The notes under the pieces: model-generated
Told to the model about the DNA's origin: nothing
The model's database searches: none
The model's input: the letters and a program-made list of their open reading frames with translations, nothing else
Shown: one piece after another, positions 1 through 8,853 of the stretch
How the letters are laid out: each line of letters begins with the position of its first letter
How positions within the stretch are numbered: position 1 is the first letter of the stretch
NCBI GenBank assembly: GCA_002928965.1
Contig: PERU01000026.1
Coordinates: 1 to 53,952, forward strand
Source of the DNA: Methylomonas sp.
GTDB lineage: Bacteria > Pseudomonadota > Gammaproteobacteria > Methylococcales > Methylomonadaceae
Direction of reading: 5' to 3'
Length of the DNA stretch: 53,952 bases
Program-made: the position numbers and the translations under genes

Positions 1-10
1 TATCAACAGG

Positions 11-37
11 TTGAAGCTTGGTGTTGCCAAGCTTCAA
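11..37. other. Perfect 11-bp inverted repeat (hairpin)
   Basis: Bases 11-21 (TTGAAGCTTGG) are the exact reverse complement of 27-37, with a five-base loop. It lies 23 bases before the likely ribosome binding site of the first gene. No long T run follows on the plus strand (only GTGGTTT). It may be the terminator of a gene to the left of the window, an RNA stem in the leader of the next gene, or an operator. Confidence 0.6.
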
Positions 38-70
38 GTGGTTTAACGAATCGAATTATAGGTGGTTAAC

Positions 71-751
71 GTGAAAATGAATGAATTGACTAAAGCCGTT
101 TTGGCTGTATTGGTACTTGCCAGCTCTTCTGTAATGGCTGAGTCCGACTATCCTGCTGCTGATTTTCAGCCTAAAGTCGTTTATAGCGATGAAGGTGTCA
201 CTAGCAGTAAAAGTGAGCCTGAAGCCAAGTCGGTTGCCCCAGCTCAAGCGTCTGAGTCTGATGCAAATTACCCTGCGACAAATTTCCAGCCTAAGGTTGT
301 CTACAGCGATTCAGATTACAAACATAGCTCTGCTGCCCCTGCTGCTGCAGGTAGTTCAGCAAAAAACACATCTGAATCAACTGCAACTTCTGCCAGTGCA
401 TCTGTTGAAGTAATCCAGAATGAAAAAGCTGCGTCTTCCGATTTTTCTTTTGTTGGCTTAATTGCTTTGGCTGTTATCGGTTTTGTTGTGTATAGCAAAA
501 AATCAGCTGGAAACTCGGCTGTTTCAGCAACTAGCGAGTATTCTGCCGCTGCTGGGGGGGCTACTGGCGTTGAGAAATATCTGGAAAAAATGGGCGCTAA
601 TAAAACGGGTGTTGCCAAGTATTTGGAAAAACAAACAGAAAACCCATCGACTGGTGTAGCTAAATATATGGCTAAACAGATCGTAAAAGACAGAGAAGCT
701 GCAGCTGCAAAAGCGACCGGCGTAGAAAAATATTTGCGAGATAAAGCTTAA
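71..751 (+). CDS. Exported/membrane-anchored repeat protein with TGVxKYL motifs
   Basis: I do not recognise a named family. From a GTG start at 71 the protein has about 226 residues. The N-terminus is a signal peptide (hydrophobic AVLAVLVLASSSVMA, likely cut after VMA). Two near-identical blocks of the form NYPATNFQPKVVYSD follow, about 50 residues apart, then a Ser/Ala/Thr-rich linker and one membrane helix (FVGLIALAVIGFVVY). The C-terminal third has four copies of TGVxKYL/TGVxKYM separated by charged spacers, the last near the C-terminus. Start choice: AGGTGG at 60-65 is 5 bases before GTG 71; ATG 77 is also possible, and GTG 62 is too close. The topology suggests an anchored protein with the repeats on one side of the inner membrane. 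Function unknown; existence as a gene is well supported by the signal peptide and the repeats. Confidence 0.85.
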   Translation: MKMNELTKAVLAVLVLASSSVMAESDYPAADFQPKVVYSDEGVTSSKSEPEAKSVAPAQASESDANYPATNFQPKVVYSDSDYKHSSAAPAAAGSSAKNTSESTATSASASVEVIQNEKAASSDFSFVGLIALAVIGFVVYSKKSAGNSAVSATSEYSAAAGGATGVEKYLEKMGANKTGVAKYLEKQTENPSTGVAKYMAKQIVKDREAAAAKATGVEKYLRDKA

Positions 752-1028
752 TTTATCAGCTTGGATTGGGCTTTCCGGCATTTATTTTGCTGTTTCGGAG
801 CTCAACAAGACTTTTGTTTGGTCAATATTTGTATTAGGTGTCGCCACAATTTACACTCAATAATCTGCCATGGGTAGGTATTGGAGATGTGAGGTGTGGC
901 GATTTGCTTTTTACGCAAAGCAACAGATATTTCAATTTTTCGAGTTTTCTTGAGTCTATTAAACTTGGTTCATTTCAAGTGTTTAGTATTCAAGAATCAT
1001 TAGTTTTTTTTAAAACGAGGACCTTTTC

Positions 1029-2015
1029 ATGGCAAGAAATTTACTTGAGCAACTCCGCGAAATGACAGTAGTGGTCGCCGATACTGGTGACATCCAAGCT
1101 ATCGAGACATTTAAACCGCGCGATGCAACCACAAACCCTTCATTGATCACTGCTGCAGCACAAATGCCGCAATATCAAGGCATCGTTGATGATACCTTGA
1201 AAGGCGCACGTGCGACTTTAGGCGCAGATGCATCCGCTGCAGATGTTGTGACCTTGGCATTTGACCGCTTGGCTGTTTCATTTGGTTTAAAAATTCTGGA
1301 AATTATCGAAGGTCGAGTATCTACAGAGGTTGATGCGCGTTTGTCATTCGATGTTGACGGCACTATCGCCAAAGGTCGTGACCTGATTGCACAATACGAA
1401 GCGGCCGGTATTTCCAAAGAACGCGTACTGATCAAAATCGCAGCAACCTGGGAAGGTATCCAAGCCGCTGCTGTTTTGGAAAAAGAGGGTATTCACACCA
1501 ATCTGACCTTGTTGTTTGGTTTGCACCAAGCGATTGCTTGCGCAGAAAACGGTATCACGTTGATTTCTCCTTTCGTTGGTCGCATTCTGGACTGGTACAA
1601 AAAAGATACCGGTCGTGATTCTTACGCACCCGAGGAAGATCCTGGCGTATTGTCAGTGACTGAAATTTATAACTACTACAAAAAATTTGGTTATAAAACC
1701 GAAGTTATGGGCGCAAGCTTCAGAAACGTCGGCGAAATTACTGAGTTGGCAGGTAGTGACTTGTTAACCATCGCGCCTTCTTTGTTGGCTGAGCTGCAAT
1801 CCGTAGAAGCTGAGTTACCACGTAAACTGGATCCGGCAAAAGCAGCAACAGCGACGATCGAGAAAATCTCGGTCGACAAAGCTACTTTCGACCGTATGCA
1901 CGAAGAAAACCGCATGGCCAAAGAAAAATTGGCTGAAGGTATCGATGGTTTTGCTAAAGCGTTGGAAGCTTTGGAAACATTGTTGTCCGAGCGTTTGGCA
2001 AGCTTAGAGGCATAA
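1029..2015 (+). CDS. tal: Transaldolase
   Basis: Transfers a dihydroxyacetone unit from a ketose phosphate (sedoheptulose 7-phosphate or fructose 6-phosphate) to an aldose phosphate in the cytoplasm. In methylotrophs it belongs to the rearrangement phase of the ribulose monophosphate cycle. The 328 residues match the usual TalB length. The N-terminal DATTNPSL motif and the Schiff-base lysine in [12 protein letters not shown] (about Lys136) are present, followed by HTNLTLLFG and the [10 protein letters not shown] phosphate-binding region. It is followed by fbaA after 99 bases containing a hairpin, which suggests one transcript. The start has GAGG 8 bases upstream. Confidence 0.97.
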   Translation: MARNLLEQLREMTVVVADTGDIQAIETFKPRDATTNPSLITAAAQMPQYQGIVDDTLKGARATLGADASAADVVTLAFDRLAVSFGLKILEIIEGRVSTEVDARLSFDVDGTIAKGRDLIAQYEAAGISKERVLIKIAATWEGIQAAAVLEKEGIHTNLTLLFGLHQAIACAENGITLISPFVGRILDWYKKDTGRDSYAPEEDPGVLSVTEIYNYYKKFGYKTEVMGASFRNVGEITELAGSDLLTIAPSLLAELQSVEAELPRKLDPAKAATATIEKISVDKATFDRMHEENRMAKEKLAEGIDGFAKALEALETLLSERLASLEA

Positions 2016-2023
2016 GTTAGATT

Positions 2024-2051
2024 GCGGGCAGTTTTGTACAAAATTGCTCGC
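2024..2051 (+). other. Intercistronic hairpin between tal and fbaA
   Basis: Bases 2024-2035 pair with 2040-2051 in RNA: a 12-bp stem, including G-U pairs, closed by the loop GTAC. The sequence after it (GTCCCACCC) has no T run, so it is not a typical intrinsic terminator. It sits in the spacer of two co-directional genes and could be an mRNA stabiliser, processing site or attenuating element. Confidence 0.55.
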
Positions 2052-2114
2052 GTCCCACCCGAAAATATCAGGTTGCGTCGTTTAGCAATCTGATTTATCA
2101 GCAGGATTGATTGC

Positions 2115-3191
2115 ATGACAAAAATATTCGATGTAGTAAAACCCGGCGTTGTAACCGGTGAAGATGTTCAAAAAATCTTTGCAATCTGCAAAGAAAATAA
2201 ATTCGCATTACCTGCGGTTAACGTGATCAGCACAGATACCATCAACTCGGTTCTGGAAGCGGCGGCGAAAGTAAAATCACCTGTAGTGATTCAATTCTCA
2301 AACGGTGGGGCTGCGTTTGTTGCCGGCAAAGGTTTGAAATTGGAAGGTCAAGGCTGTTCAATCGTGGGCGCTATTTCCGGTGCGCATCACGTTCACGCCA
2401 TGGCAGAACACTATGGTGTGCCAGTAATTTTGCATACCGATCACGCTGCTAAAAAATTGCTGCCATGGGTTGATGGTATGTTGGATGCGGGCGAAAAACA
2501 CTTTGCAGCTACCGGCAAACCATTGTTTAGCTCACACATGCTGGATTTGTCTGAGGAAAGCCTGGAAGAAAACATTGAAATCTGCGGAAAATACCTGGAA
2601 CGCATGGCGAAAATGGGTATGACGCTGGAAATCGAACTGGGTTGCACCGGTGGCGAGGAAGATGGTGTTGATAACAGCGGTATGGATCATTCAGCCCTTT
2701 ATACACAGCCAGAAGATGTGGCTTATGCGTATGAACAATTAAGCAAGATCAGCCATCGTTTCACTATTGCGGCTTCTTTCGGTAATGTCCACGGTGTTTA
2801 TTCCCCTGGTAACGTTAAATTGACACCGACCATTCTGGCCAATTCTCAAAAATATGTGTCAGAAAAGTTTGATTTGCCACACAACACCTTGAACTTCGTA
2901 TTTCACGGCGGTTCAGGTTCATCCCCAGAAGAAATCAAAGAATCCATTAGCTACGGCGTTGTGAAAATGAATATCGACACAGACACTCAGTGGGCTAGCT
3001 GGGCTGGTGTGATGGAGTTCTACAAGAAAAATGAAGGCTATTTGCAAGGCCAAATTGGTAACCCGGAAGGTGCCGATAAGCCAAACAAAAAATACTATGA
3101 TCCACGCGTTTGGCAACGTGCCGGCCAAGTGGGTATGGTGACTCGCTTGGAACAAGCTTTCCAAGAGTTGAACGCAGTAAATTCGCTTTAA
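2115..3191 (+). CDS. fbaA: Class II (zinc) fructose-bisphosphate aldolase, FbaA type
   Basis: Reversibly cleaves fructose 1,6-bisphosphate to dihydroxyacetone phosphate and glyceraldehyde 3-phosphate in the cytoplasm. At 358 residues it is the size of the class IIA enzyme of E. coli. Visible landmarks are the HTDHAAKK motif (catalytic Asp109, zinc ligand His110), LEIELGCTGGEEDGVD, SFGNVHGVY (zinc ligand His), VFHGGSGSS and the KMNIDTDTQW phosphate-binding loop. Its position just downstream of transaldolase fits the ribulose monophosphate cycle, where the two enzymes regenerate the formaldehyde acceptor. A strong terminator follows directly. Confidence 0.97.
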   Translation: MTKIFDVVKPGVVTGEDVQKIFAICKENKFALPAVNVISTDTINSVLEAAAKVKSPVVIQFSNGGAAFVAGKGLKLEGQGCSIVGAISGAHHVHAMAEHYGVPVILHTDHAAKKLLPWVDGMLDAGEKHFAATGKPLFSSHMLDLSEESLEENIEICGKYLERMAKMGMTLEIELGCTGGEEDGVDNSGMDHSALYTQPEDVAYAYEQLSKISHRFTIAASFGNVHGVYSPGNVKLTPTILANSQKYVSEKFDLPHNTLNFVFHGGSGSSPEEIKESISYGVVKMNIDTDTQWASWAGVMEFYKKNEGYLQGQIGNPEGADKPNKKYYDPRVWQRAGQVGMVTRLEQAFQELNAVNSL

Positions 3192-3200
3192 TGTATTAAA

Positions 3201-3240
3201 AAACAGCAGAGAGCATTTGCCCTCTGCTGTTTATTCTCTT
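3201..3240 (+). terminator. Intrinsic terminator of the tal-fbaA unit
   Basis: An 11-bp perfect stem (3201-3211 AAACAGCAGAG with 3222-3232) encloses a 10-base loop 9 bases after the fbaA stop codon. It is followed by a T-rich stretch (TTTATTCTCTTC). Confidence 0.85.
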
Positions 3241-3475
3241 CATTCCTATCCAACTTGCAAACACGTCATAGATTTGACGTTTGCTGCCTATATTTGAAGC
3301 TTGTAAAACTTTCTTACTGTTCCTTTAAAAACGTTAGTTTTTGCTATGCTTGTGCTGTTATTCTAAGGTAATGTTTTTTCTTGTTTTATCAAAATGGCTG
3401 TTAAACGAGAGTCGCTTTGTAATAAGGTGAAAGCATTGTGGCCCGTTTGGTGCTTAATAATTGTTAAAGGTGTTT

Positions 3476-4021
3476 ATGGCTGAAACTGATTCCAAAGATG
3501 GTGAAAAAAAATCATCAAAAAAACTTATCGTGATCATCGCAATAGTGATTTTGTTATTGGGTGGAGCAGCGGGTGGTTATTTCTTTTTCATGCAAAAACC
3601 AGCCGGCGAAGAGCATGCGGAAAACGCTGATAAAAAAGCTGAGGAAAGCAAGTCTGCTGAAGAGGAAAAAGCCGATGAGCACGAGCAAGACCCGGCTGCA
3701 AATGCGGAAGTGTATTACCAAATAACAGAGCCGCTTTTGGTTAATTTTCCAGCCAATGCCGGGGCCAAAATTATTAAAATTTCTGTAACGGTCTTGATAA
3801 AAGGTGAGGCGAACTTGGCGGTCATGAAAAAACATGAACCCATGATCCGTAATAATTTGTTGATGGCGATTAGTTCCATTGGAGCCGATAAGGCTAAAAC
3901 GCTGGAAGGCAAAAAAGAGTTGCAAACGATGATGCAGAGTGAAGTAGGCAAGGTGATGGAGTTAATGACCAAGAAAAACCCGGTGCAGGCGGTTTATTTT
4001 ACTGATTTTGTAATGCAATAA
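3476..4021 (+). CDS. fliL: Flagellar basal body-associated protein FliL
   Basis: Inner-membrane protein that surrounds the stator at the basal body and supports torque. From ATG 3476 it has 181 residues: a short Lys/Ser-rich cytoplasmic N-terminus, one membrane helix (LIVIIAIVILLLGGAAGGYFFF, about residues 18-39), a highly charged Glu/Lys/Ala linker and a C-terminal periplasmic FliL domain ending in YFTDFVMQ. An upstream TTG at 3461 is less likely, because AAAGGTG at 3466-3472 serves the ATG. It is the first gene of the fliLMNOPQR-flhBA run and fliM starts directly after its stop codon. fliK does not precede it here; the 284 bases upstream carry the fbaA terminator and presumably a promoter I could not assign. 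Confidence 0.93.
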   Translation: MAETDSKDGEKKSSKKLIVIIAIVILLLGGAAGGYFFFMQKPAGEEHAENADKKAEESKSAEEEKADEHEQDPAANAEVYYQITEPLLVNFPANAGAKIIKISVTVLIKGEANLAVMKKHEPMIRNNLLMAISSIGADKAKTLEGKKELQTMMQSEVGKVMELMTKKNPVQAVYFTDFVMQ

Positions 4022-4999
4022 ATGTCAACTGCCGATTTACTTTCACAGGATGAAATTGATGCACTACTGCATGGTGTAGACGACGGCGATGTCGAAGTAA
4101 ACCATGACGATGATGCGATTAAAGGCGCGCGGCTCTATGATTTTAATAGCCAGGAACGCATTGTTCGTGGTCGTATGCCGACTCTGGAAATGGTCAACGA
4201 GCGATTCGCACGTTACTTTCGTATTTCATTGTTTAACTTTCTCAGGCGAGCGGCGGAGATCTCAGTCTCAGGTATTCAAGTACAAAAATTCTCGGAGTTT
4301 ATTCAAGGATTGTTCGTACCTACCAACCTGAACGTAATAAGAATGTCGCCTTTAAGAGGGCGGGCATTGATCGTAATGGAGCCAAGGTTGGTGTTTACTG
4401 CGGTAGACAACTTTTTTGGCGGTGGCGGACAGTTTTACAACAAGGTGGAAGGCAGAGAATTTACACCAACCGAAATGCGAATTATCCGCTTGATTATCGA
4501 TATGATTTTCAAGGATCTGGCAGAAGCCTGGAAGCCTGTCATGGATGTTGAGTTTGAATACCTCAATTCAGAAGTGAATCCACAGTTTGCAAATATAGTA
4601 AGTCCTTCCGAAATTGTTGTGATTTCCACCATTCACGTTGAATTGGAAGGTGGTGGCGGAGATATTAATATTGCCATGCCATACACCATGATAGAACCCA
4701 TTAGAGAATTACTGGATGCGGTAACCAGTGACAGAGGTGAGGTCGATGGCCGCTGGCAAGAATCGCTAAGGACTGAAATTATGCGTAGTGAAGTTACTTT
4801 AAATAGTAAGTTGGTAGAAAAGGAAATGCATATCAGCGAAGTAATTGAATTAAAAAAAGGCGATGTTATCCCAATTGATATGCCTGAAACCGTGCTGTTG
4901 GAAGTGGAAAACGTCCCGGTTTTTAAAGGTAAGTTAGGTTTATCAGATGGCAATTATGCTATCGAAATTGTGGAAAAAGTATCATTAGATAATATGTGA
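4022..4999 (+). CDS. fliM: Flagellar motor switch protein FliM
   Basis: Middle part of the cytoplasmic C-ring, which receives phosphorylated CheY and switches motor direction. The 325 residues are of family size. The N-terminal CheY-binding peptide is LLSQDEIDALLHG; the FliG-interacting GGGGQFYN loop and the C-terminal SpoA domain (LKKGDVIPIDMPETVLLEVE) are present. The ATG starts directly after the fliL stop codon, which implies translational coupling. Confidence 0.98.
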   Translation: MSTADLLSQDEIDALLHGVDDGDVEVNHDDDAIKGARLYDFNSQERIVRGRMPTLEMVNERFARYFRISLFNFLRRAAEISVSGIQVQKFSEFIQGLFVPTNLNVIRMSPLRGRALIVMEPRLVFTAVDNFFGGGGQFYNKVEGREFTPTEMRIIRLIIDMIFKDLAEAWKPVMDVEFEYLNSEVNPQFANIVSPSEIVVISTIHVELEGGGGDINIAMPYTMIEPIRELLDAVTSDRGEVDGRWQESLRTEIMRSEVTLNSKLVEKEMHISEVIELKKGDVIPIDMPETVLLEVENVPVFKGKLGLSDGNYAIEIVEKVSLDNM

Positions 5000-5018
5000 C
5001 AGTTTGGGCGAAGCAGGC

Positions 5019-5465
5019 ATGAGTGAAAACGAAGACTTAGGTGATGATTGGGCTGCTGCAATGGACGAACAGTCGGCTGCAGAGGCTGATTGGGGCGATG
5101 CCTTAAAAGAACAGGATGCGGCTTCTAAGAGCGCAGGCGGTTATGAGACCGCTGATTTTCCTAACTTGGAAGATGCCAAGCCAAGAGCATATACCAACGC
5201 TGACGAAGTAAAATTAGATGTGATTTTGGATGTACCTGTCACGGTTTCCTTGGAAATTGGCAGGACTAAAATAAACATCCGAAATTTATTGCAGCTGAAT
5301 CAAGGTTCAGTCGTTGAGTTGGATCGCTTTGCCGGCGAGCCAATGGATGTGTTGGTGAATGGTACATTGGTTGCTCATGGCGAAGTCGTTGTGGTGAACG
5401 ATAAATTTGGTATTCGGCTCACTGATATTATTAGCCCATCTGAGCGCGTCAGAAAGTTGGGCTAA
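5019..5465 (+). CDS. fliN: Flagellar motor switch protein FliN
   Basis: Lower part of the C-ring, and docking site for the export ATPase regulator FliH. From ATG 5019 it has 148 residues: an acidic, Ala/Asp/Glu-rich N-terminal half, then the SpoA domain (ILDVPVTVSLEIGRTK...IRNLLQLNQGSVVELD...VVNDKFGIRL). A TTG at 5004 could add five residues but has no better ribosome binding site. Its stop codon shares one base with the fliO start. Confidence 0.97.
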   Translation: MSENEDLGDDWAAAMDEQSAAEADWGDALKEQDAASKSAGGYETADFPNLEDAKPRAYTNADEVKLDVILDVPVTVSLEIGRTKINIRNLLQLNQGSVVELDRFAGEPMDVLVNGTLVAHGEVVVVNDKFGIRLTDIISPSERVRKLG

Positions 5466-5908
5466 TGTTAAAAGCGCATCTGTGGGCTTTGATTTCTAGT
5501 TTGATGCTTACTTTTTCTGGATATGCGGAAGAAATGGGTGTCGCTAAACAACCTGCAAATACGCTTTCTTATGCAAATGTTTTACAGTGGATTTTGGCTT
5601 TATTGTTTGTGTTGGCTCTATTTGCCTTATTGGTATGGTTATTACGAAAAACTGGCAATTTAACGTTAACCGGTAAAAATGAATTAAGTATCGTGACCGG
5701 TCTCTCTGTAGGGGTCCGAGAAAAGTTGGTGCTAGTCAAGGTGGGGGAAAAGCAATTATTGCTGGGCGTGACACCCGGCAGAATTGATAAATTATTGGAA
5801 TTGGAAGGCGACTCTCGCTTATTTCAGGACCAGCTTCCCATAGATAACGCAGCCGCATTTGCAAAAACCTTGCAGCGAATGTTGCAAGCCGGTAAAGCCG
5901 ATGCATAG
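5465..5908 (+). CDS. fliO: Flagellar biosynthesis protein FliO
   Basis: Membrane chaperone that helps assemble the FliP ring of the flagellar type III export gate. The 147 residues show a signal-like N-terminus ([16 protein letters not shown]), a membrane helix ([22 protein letters not shown]) and the FliO domain ([34 protein letters not shown]-rich beta strands). It overlaps fliN by one base and fliP by eight, as in other fli operons. Sequence conservation in this family is low, so the order of genes is part of the evidence. Confidence 0.92.
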   Translation: MLKAHLWALISSLMLTFSGYAEEMGVAKQPANTLSYANVLQWILALLFVLALFALLVWLLRKTGNLTLTGKNELSIVTGLSVGVREKLVLVKVGEKQLLLGVTPGRIDKLLELEGDSRLFQDQLPIDNAAAFAKTLQRMLQAGKADA

Positions 5909-6653
5909 AATTTTGTTCGTATTCAGTGTTTTTGCTTTGATCATGGGATGGTCCGAACAGCTGCTGGCAGCCACGCCTGGAATTGATGCAGTTACGGTAA
6001 CCAGTAATCCTAAAGGCGGTGAAACATATACGGTCACGATCCAGATTTTAGCGATCATGACCATGCTGACCTTGCTGCCGGCATTGCTGTTAACTATGAC
6101 ATCGTTTACTCGCATCATGATCGTGCTGGGCTTATTGAGGCAGGCTTTGGGAGCGCAACAGGCACCCAGTAATCAGGTTTTATTGGGTTTATCATTATTT
6201 TTAACGATTTTTATCATGATGCCGGTCTTGGAGAAGGTCAATGACACGGCAGTGCAGCCATACTTAGAAGAAAAAATCGATGTCATGACGGCACTGCAAA
6301 ATGCCTCCGAGCCTATGCGGCAGTTTATGCTTAAACAAACTCGGGAGACTGACATAGATATGTTCGTTCGAATTTCGGGTAGAGATCAAATTAACAAGCC
6401 GGAAGATGTGCCTTTTTCGTTATTGCTACCAGCCTATGTTACCAGTGAGCTTAAAACGGCTTTCCAGATTGGATTCCTGATTTTTTTGCCGTTTTTGGTC
6501 ATCGATCTGGTGGTGGCTACTGTATTGATGTCCATGGGGATGATGATGCTGTCCCCCATGATTGTTTCGCTGCCTTTTAAAATTATGTTGTTTGTGCTTG
6601 CTGATGGTTGGTCGCTGGTGTTGGAAATGCTCGCAGCCAGCTTTTACGTTTAA
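5901..6653 (+). CDS. fliP: Flagellar export gate protein FliP
   Basis: Core of the flagellar type III export channel (FliP5FliQ4FliR1). From ATG 5901 it has 250 residues, the normal length, with a cleavable-type signal peptide ending LLAATPG, then [31 protein letters not shown], the [14 protein letters not shown] helix, and the C-terminal SMGMMMLSP...[13 protein letters not shown] signature. The reading frame is open back to 5859, but that extension would break the signal peptide and lengthen the fliO overlap, so ATG 5901 is chosen. Confidence 0.97.
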   Translation: MHRILFVFSVFALIMGWSEQLLAATPGIDAVTVTSNPKGGETYTVTIQILAIMTMLTLLPALLLTMTSFTRIMIVLGLLRQALGAQQAPSNQVLLGLSLFLTIFIMMPVLEKVNDTAVQPYLEEKIDVMTALQNASEPMRQFMLKQTRETDIDMFVRISGRDQINKPEDVPFSLLLPAYVTSELKTAFQIGFLIFLPFLVIDLVVATVLMSMGMMMLSPMIVSLPFKIMLFVLADGWSLVLEMLAASFYV

Positions 6654-6667
6654 ACGGGAGTAATGAC

Positions 6668-6937
6668 ATGACAACAGAAACGATCTCATCACTGGCACAA
6701 GATACGGTTTTGATTTCACTGAAATTAATGGGACCTATCCTGCTGGCTTCTCTGGCTGTGGGGTTAGTGGTTTCCATGTTTCAGGCGGCAACGTCAATAC
6801 AAGAGCAAACCCTCACCTTTATTCCAAAACTGGTGACGATTATCGTGGTGTTGATGATAGCTGGGCCCGGTATGCTGCAAATGCTCATCGATTATTTTCA
6901 GGATTTGATGCGCGAAATTCCTCATTTAATAGGATGA
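6668..6937 (+). CDS. fliQ: Flagellar export gate protein FliQ
   Basis: Small two-helix subunit of the flagellar export channel. From ATG 6668 it has 89 residues, the family size: GPILLASLAVGLVVSMFQAATSIQEQTL (helix 1 and the conserved loop) and the helix LVTIIVVLMIAGPGMLQML. GGGAG at 6656-6660, 7 bases before the ATG, supports this start. The frame is open back to 6608, but that part overlaps the fliP C-terminus. Its stop codon overlaps fliR as ATGA. Confidence 0.96.
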   Translation: MTTETISSLAQDTVLISLKLMGPILLASLAVGLVVSMFQAATSIQEQTLTFIPKLVTIIVVLMIAGPGMLQMLIDYFQDLMREIPHLIG

Positions 6938-7710
6938 CTTTTCAGGAAGATCAGCTCCTGGGGTTTCTTGCCGCGTTCGTCTGGCCTTTTATGCGCATCA
7001 GCGCCATGTTTGTTTCGATCCCTGTGTTTAGTGTAAATGGCGTGCCTGCGCGGCTAAAAGTCATGCTGAGTTTGCTGATTACCTTTGTCATTTTCCCCAC
7101 ATTACCGGAAATGCCGGCAGACAATTTATTCAGTTATCAGGGTTGGGTCGTGAGCGTGCAACAGTTGATAATTGGACTTTCTACCGGCTTTATCTTGCAA
7201 ATGGTGTTTTCTGTGATGTTGTTTGCGGGGCAATCAATCGCATTTAGTATGGGCTTGGGTTTTGCTTCAATGGTGGATCCTGCGACTGGAGTGCAGACCC
7301 CCGTGGTTGCGCAGTTGTTAGTGATTTCTTCCAGTTTGTTGTTTTTAGCCGTTGATGGACACTTATTGCTCATCGAAATGCTGGCGCAAAGCTTCACAAC
7401 TCTACCGGTGGCTGTCAATAGCCTGGAAACAGCTGACTTATGGCGCATGATTGCTTGGAGTAGCCAAATCTTTGCAGGAGGGACTTTATTATCGTTGCCG
7501 ATCATGGCTACGTTGTTATTTGTAAACATAGCTTTTGGTGTAGCGTCAAAAGCAGCGCCACAATTACAGCCCTTTGGGGTTGGTTTTCCCATTACCATAT
7601 TGTTGGGTATGTTGTTGATTTGGATAGGCTTGGCCACTTTGCTGGAAGGTTTTTCCGAACAATTGCATGAAGGATTTTTGTTGATTAGCCAAATGTTGAG
7701 ATTGAGCTAA
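6934..7710 (+). CDS. fliR: Flagellar export gate protein FliR
   Basis: Single-copy component of the FliPQR export channel. It has 258 residues with six or more membrane helices, including FVWPFMRISAMFVSIPVF, the GLSTGFILQMVFSVMLFAGQSIAFSMGLGFASMVDP signature region and a C-terminal PFGVGFPITILLGMLLIWIGL helix. It overlaps fliQ by four bases and flhB by one, so the three genes are probably translated in a coupled way. Confidence 0.97.
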   Translation: MTFQEDQLLGFLAAFVWPFMRISAMFVSIPVFSVNGVPARLKVMLSLLITFVIFPTLPEMPADNLFSYQGWVVSVQQLIIGLSTGFILQMVFSVMLFAGQSIAFSMGLGFASMVDPATGVQTPVVAQLLVISSSLLFLAVDGHLLLIEMLAQSFTTLPVAVNSLETADLWRMIAWSSQIFAGGTLLSLPIMATLLFVNIAFGVASKAAPQLQPFGVGFPITILLGMLLIWIGLATLLEGFSEQLHEGFLLISQMLRLS

Positions 7711-8837
7711 TGGCAGAAGACTCCGGTCAAGACAAAACGGAAGACCCCACTGGCAAGCGACTTTCAGAGTCGCGTAAAAAGGGCCAGGTTCCCCGATCAA
7801 AAGAACTGAATACCTTCGTCACCATGATTGTCAGTGCCGTGCTGTTTTTTTATATGGGACAGTACATGGTCAAGGGCTTACTCAAAATGATGAAGCATCA
7901 GTTTGAACTGTCCCGAGAGGTTATTTTTGATCCTGCAACCCCGGTCATGTATCTGAAACTGGCGCTTTCTGAGGGCTATTCTGTGATTTGGCCGTTAATG
8001 GTTATTTTGATAATAGCGGATCTACTGACGCCAATGCTGATGGGTGGATGGAATTTTACAACCGAAGCATTTGAGCCAAAGTTTTCGAAATTAAATCCGC
8101 TGGAAGGCCTTAAAAGAATTTTTGGGATTCGAGGCGTAGTTGAATTAATCAAAGCCATAATCAAGGTGGTTTTGATCGGATTTGTGGCTTGGAATTTGTT
8201 TCAAGTGTATTTCGACGATTTTATGGGGTTAAGTCGGCTTAATGTGCAGCAAGCCCTGTCTAGGGCGGGCGATATTATCATCATGTCTTTGCTGGTGCTG
8301 TGTGCGACTCTGTTATTGTTGGTGATGATCGATGTACCCTATCAATTGTGGAATCATCAGCGTGAGTTAAAAATGACCAAACAGGAAGTTCGGGATGAGT
8401 CCAAGGAGTCTGAAGGCAATCCGGAAATGAAAGGAAAGATTCGCCAAATGCAGATGCAGGCGTCACAACGGCGCATGATGGAAGCCGTCCCGACGGCTGA
8501 TGTGATTGTGACCAATCCCACTCACTTTGCAGTGGCGTTAAAGTACGATCCTAATGGGAGTGGTGCGCCGGTTCTAGTAGCAAAAGGCACGGATTTGGTC
8601 GCTGCGCAAATCCGTAATCTGGCTATGGCAAATAGAGTAACCTTAGTGGCAGCGCCATCTTTGGCTAGAGCATTGTATTACTCCACCGAAATCAATCACG
8701 AAATTCCCCGTGGATTGTTTCTGGCTGTGGCGCAAGTCTTGGCGTATGTGTTTCAGTTGCGCGCAGCGGTACAAAACGGCTGGGGCAAACCGAGGCCGCC
8801 AAGTGATGTACAGGTGCCCGATGAATTTAGGCAGTAA
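7710..8837 (+). CDS. flhB: Flagellar export apparatus switch protein FlhB
   Basis: Controls substrate change of the flagellar export machine from rod/hook to filament proteins. The 375 residues have the N-terminal motif DKTEDPTGKRLSESRKKGQVP, four membrane helices and the cytoplasmic domain with the self-cleavage site NPTH (Asn269-Pro270). The KYDPNGSGAPVLVAKGTD and NRVTLVAAPSLARALYYSTEI stretches are typical. A proline-rich tail (PRPPSDVQVPDEFRQ) follows the family length. Confidence 0.98.
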   Translation: MAEDSGQDKTEDPTGKRLSESRKKGQVPRSKELNTFVTMIVSAVLFFYMGQYMVKGLLKMMKHQFELSREVIFDPATPVMYLKLALSEGYSVIWPLMVILIIADLLTPMLMGGWNFTTEAFEPKFSKLNPLEGLKRIFGIRGVVELIKAIIKVVLIGFVAWNLFQVYFDDFMGLSRLNVQQALSRAGDIIIMSLLVLCATLLLLVMIDVPYQLWNHQRELKMTKQEVRDESKESEGNPEMKGKIRQMQMQASQRRMMEAVPTADVIVTNPTHFAVALKYDPNGSGAPVLVAKGTDLVAAQIRNLAMANRVTLVAAPSLARALYYSTEINHEIPRGLFLAVAQVLAYVFQLRAAVQNGWGKPRPPSDVQVPDEFRQ

Positions 8838-8853
8838 TTAAAAAGAAGCCATC

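Noticed and set aside
838-1065. 75-codon plus-strand frame before transaldolase
   Set aside because: Starts at GTG without a ribosome binding site, overlaps the tal start in another frame, and has no domain or composition typical of a protein.
7137-7637. 166-codon frame opposite fliR
   Set aside because: Antisense shadow of a membrane protein gene; composition reflects reversed hydrophobic codons.
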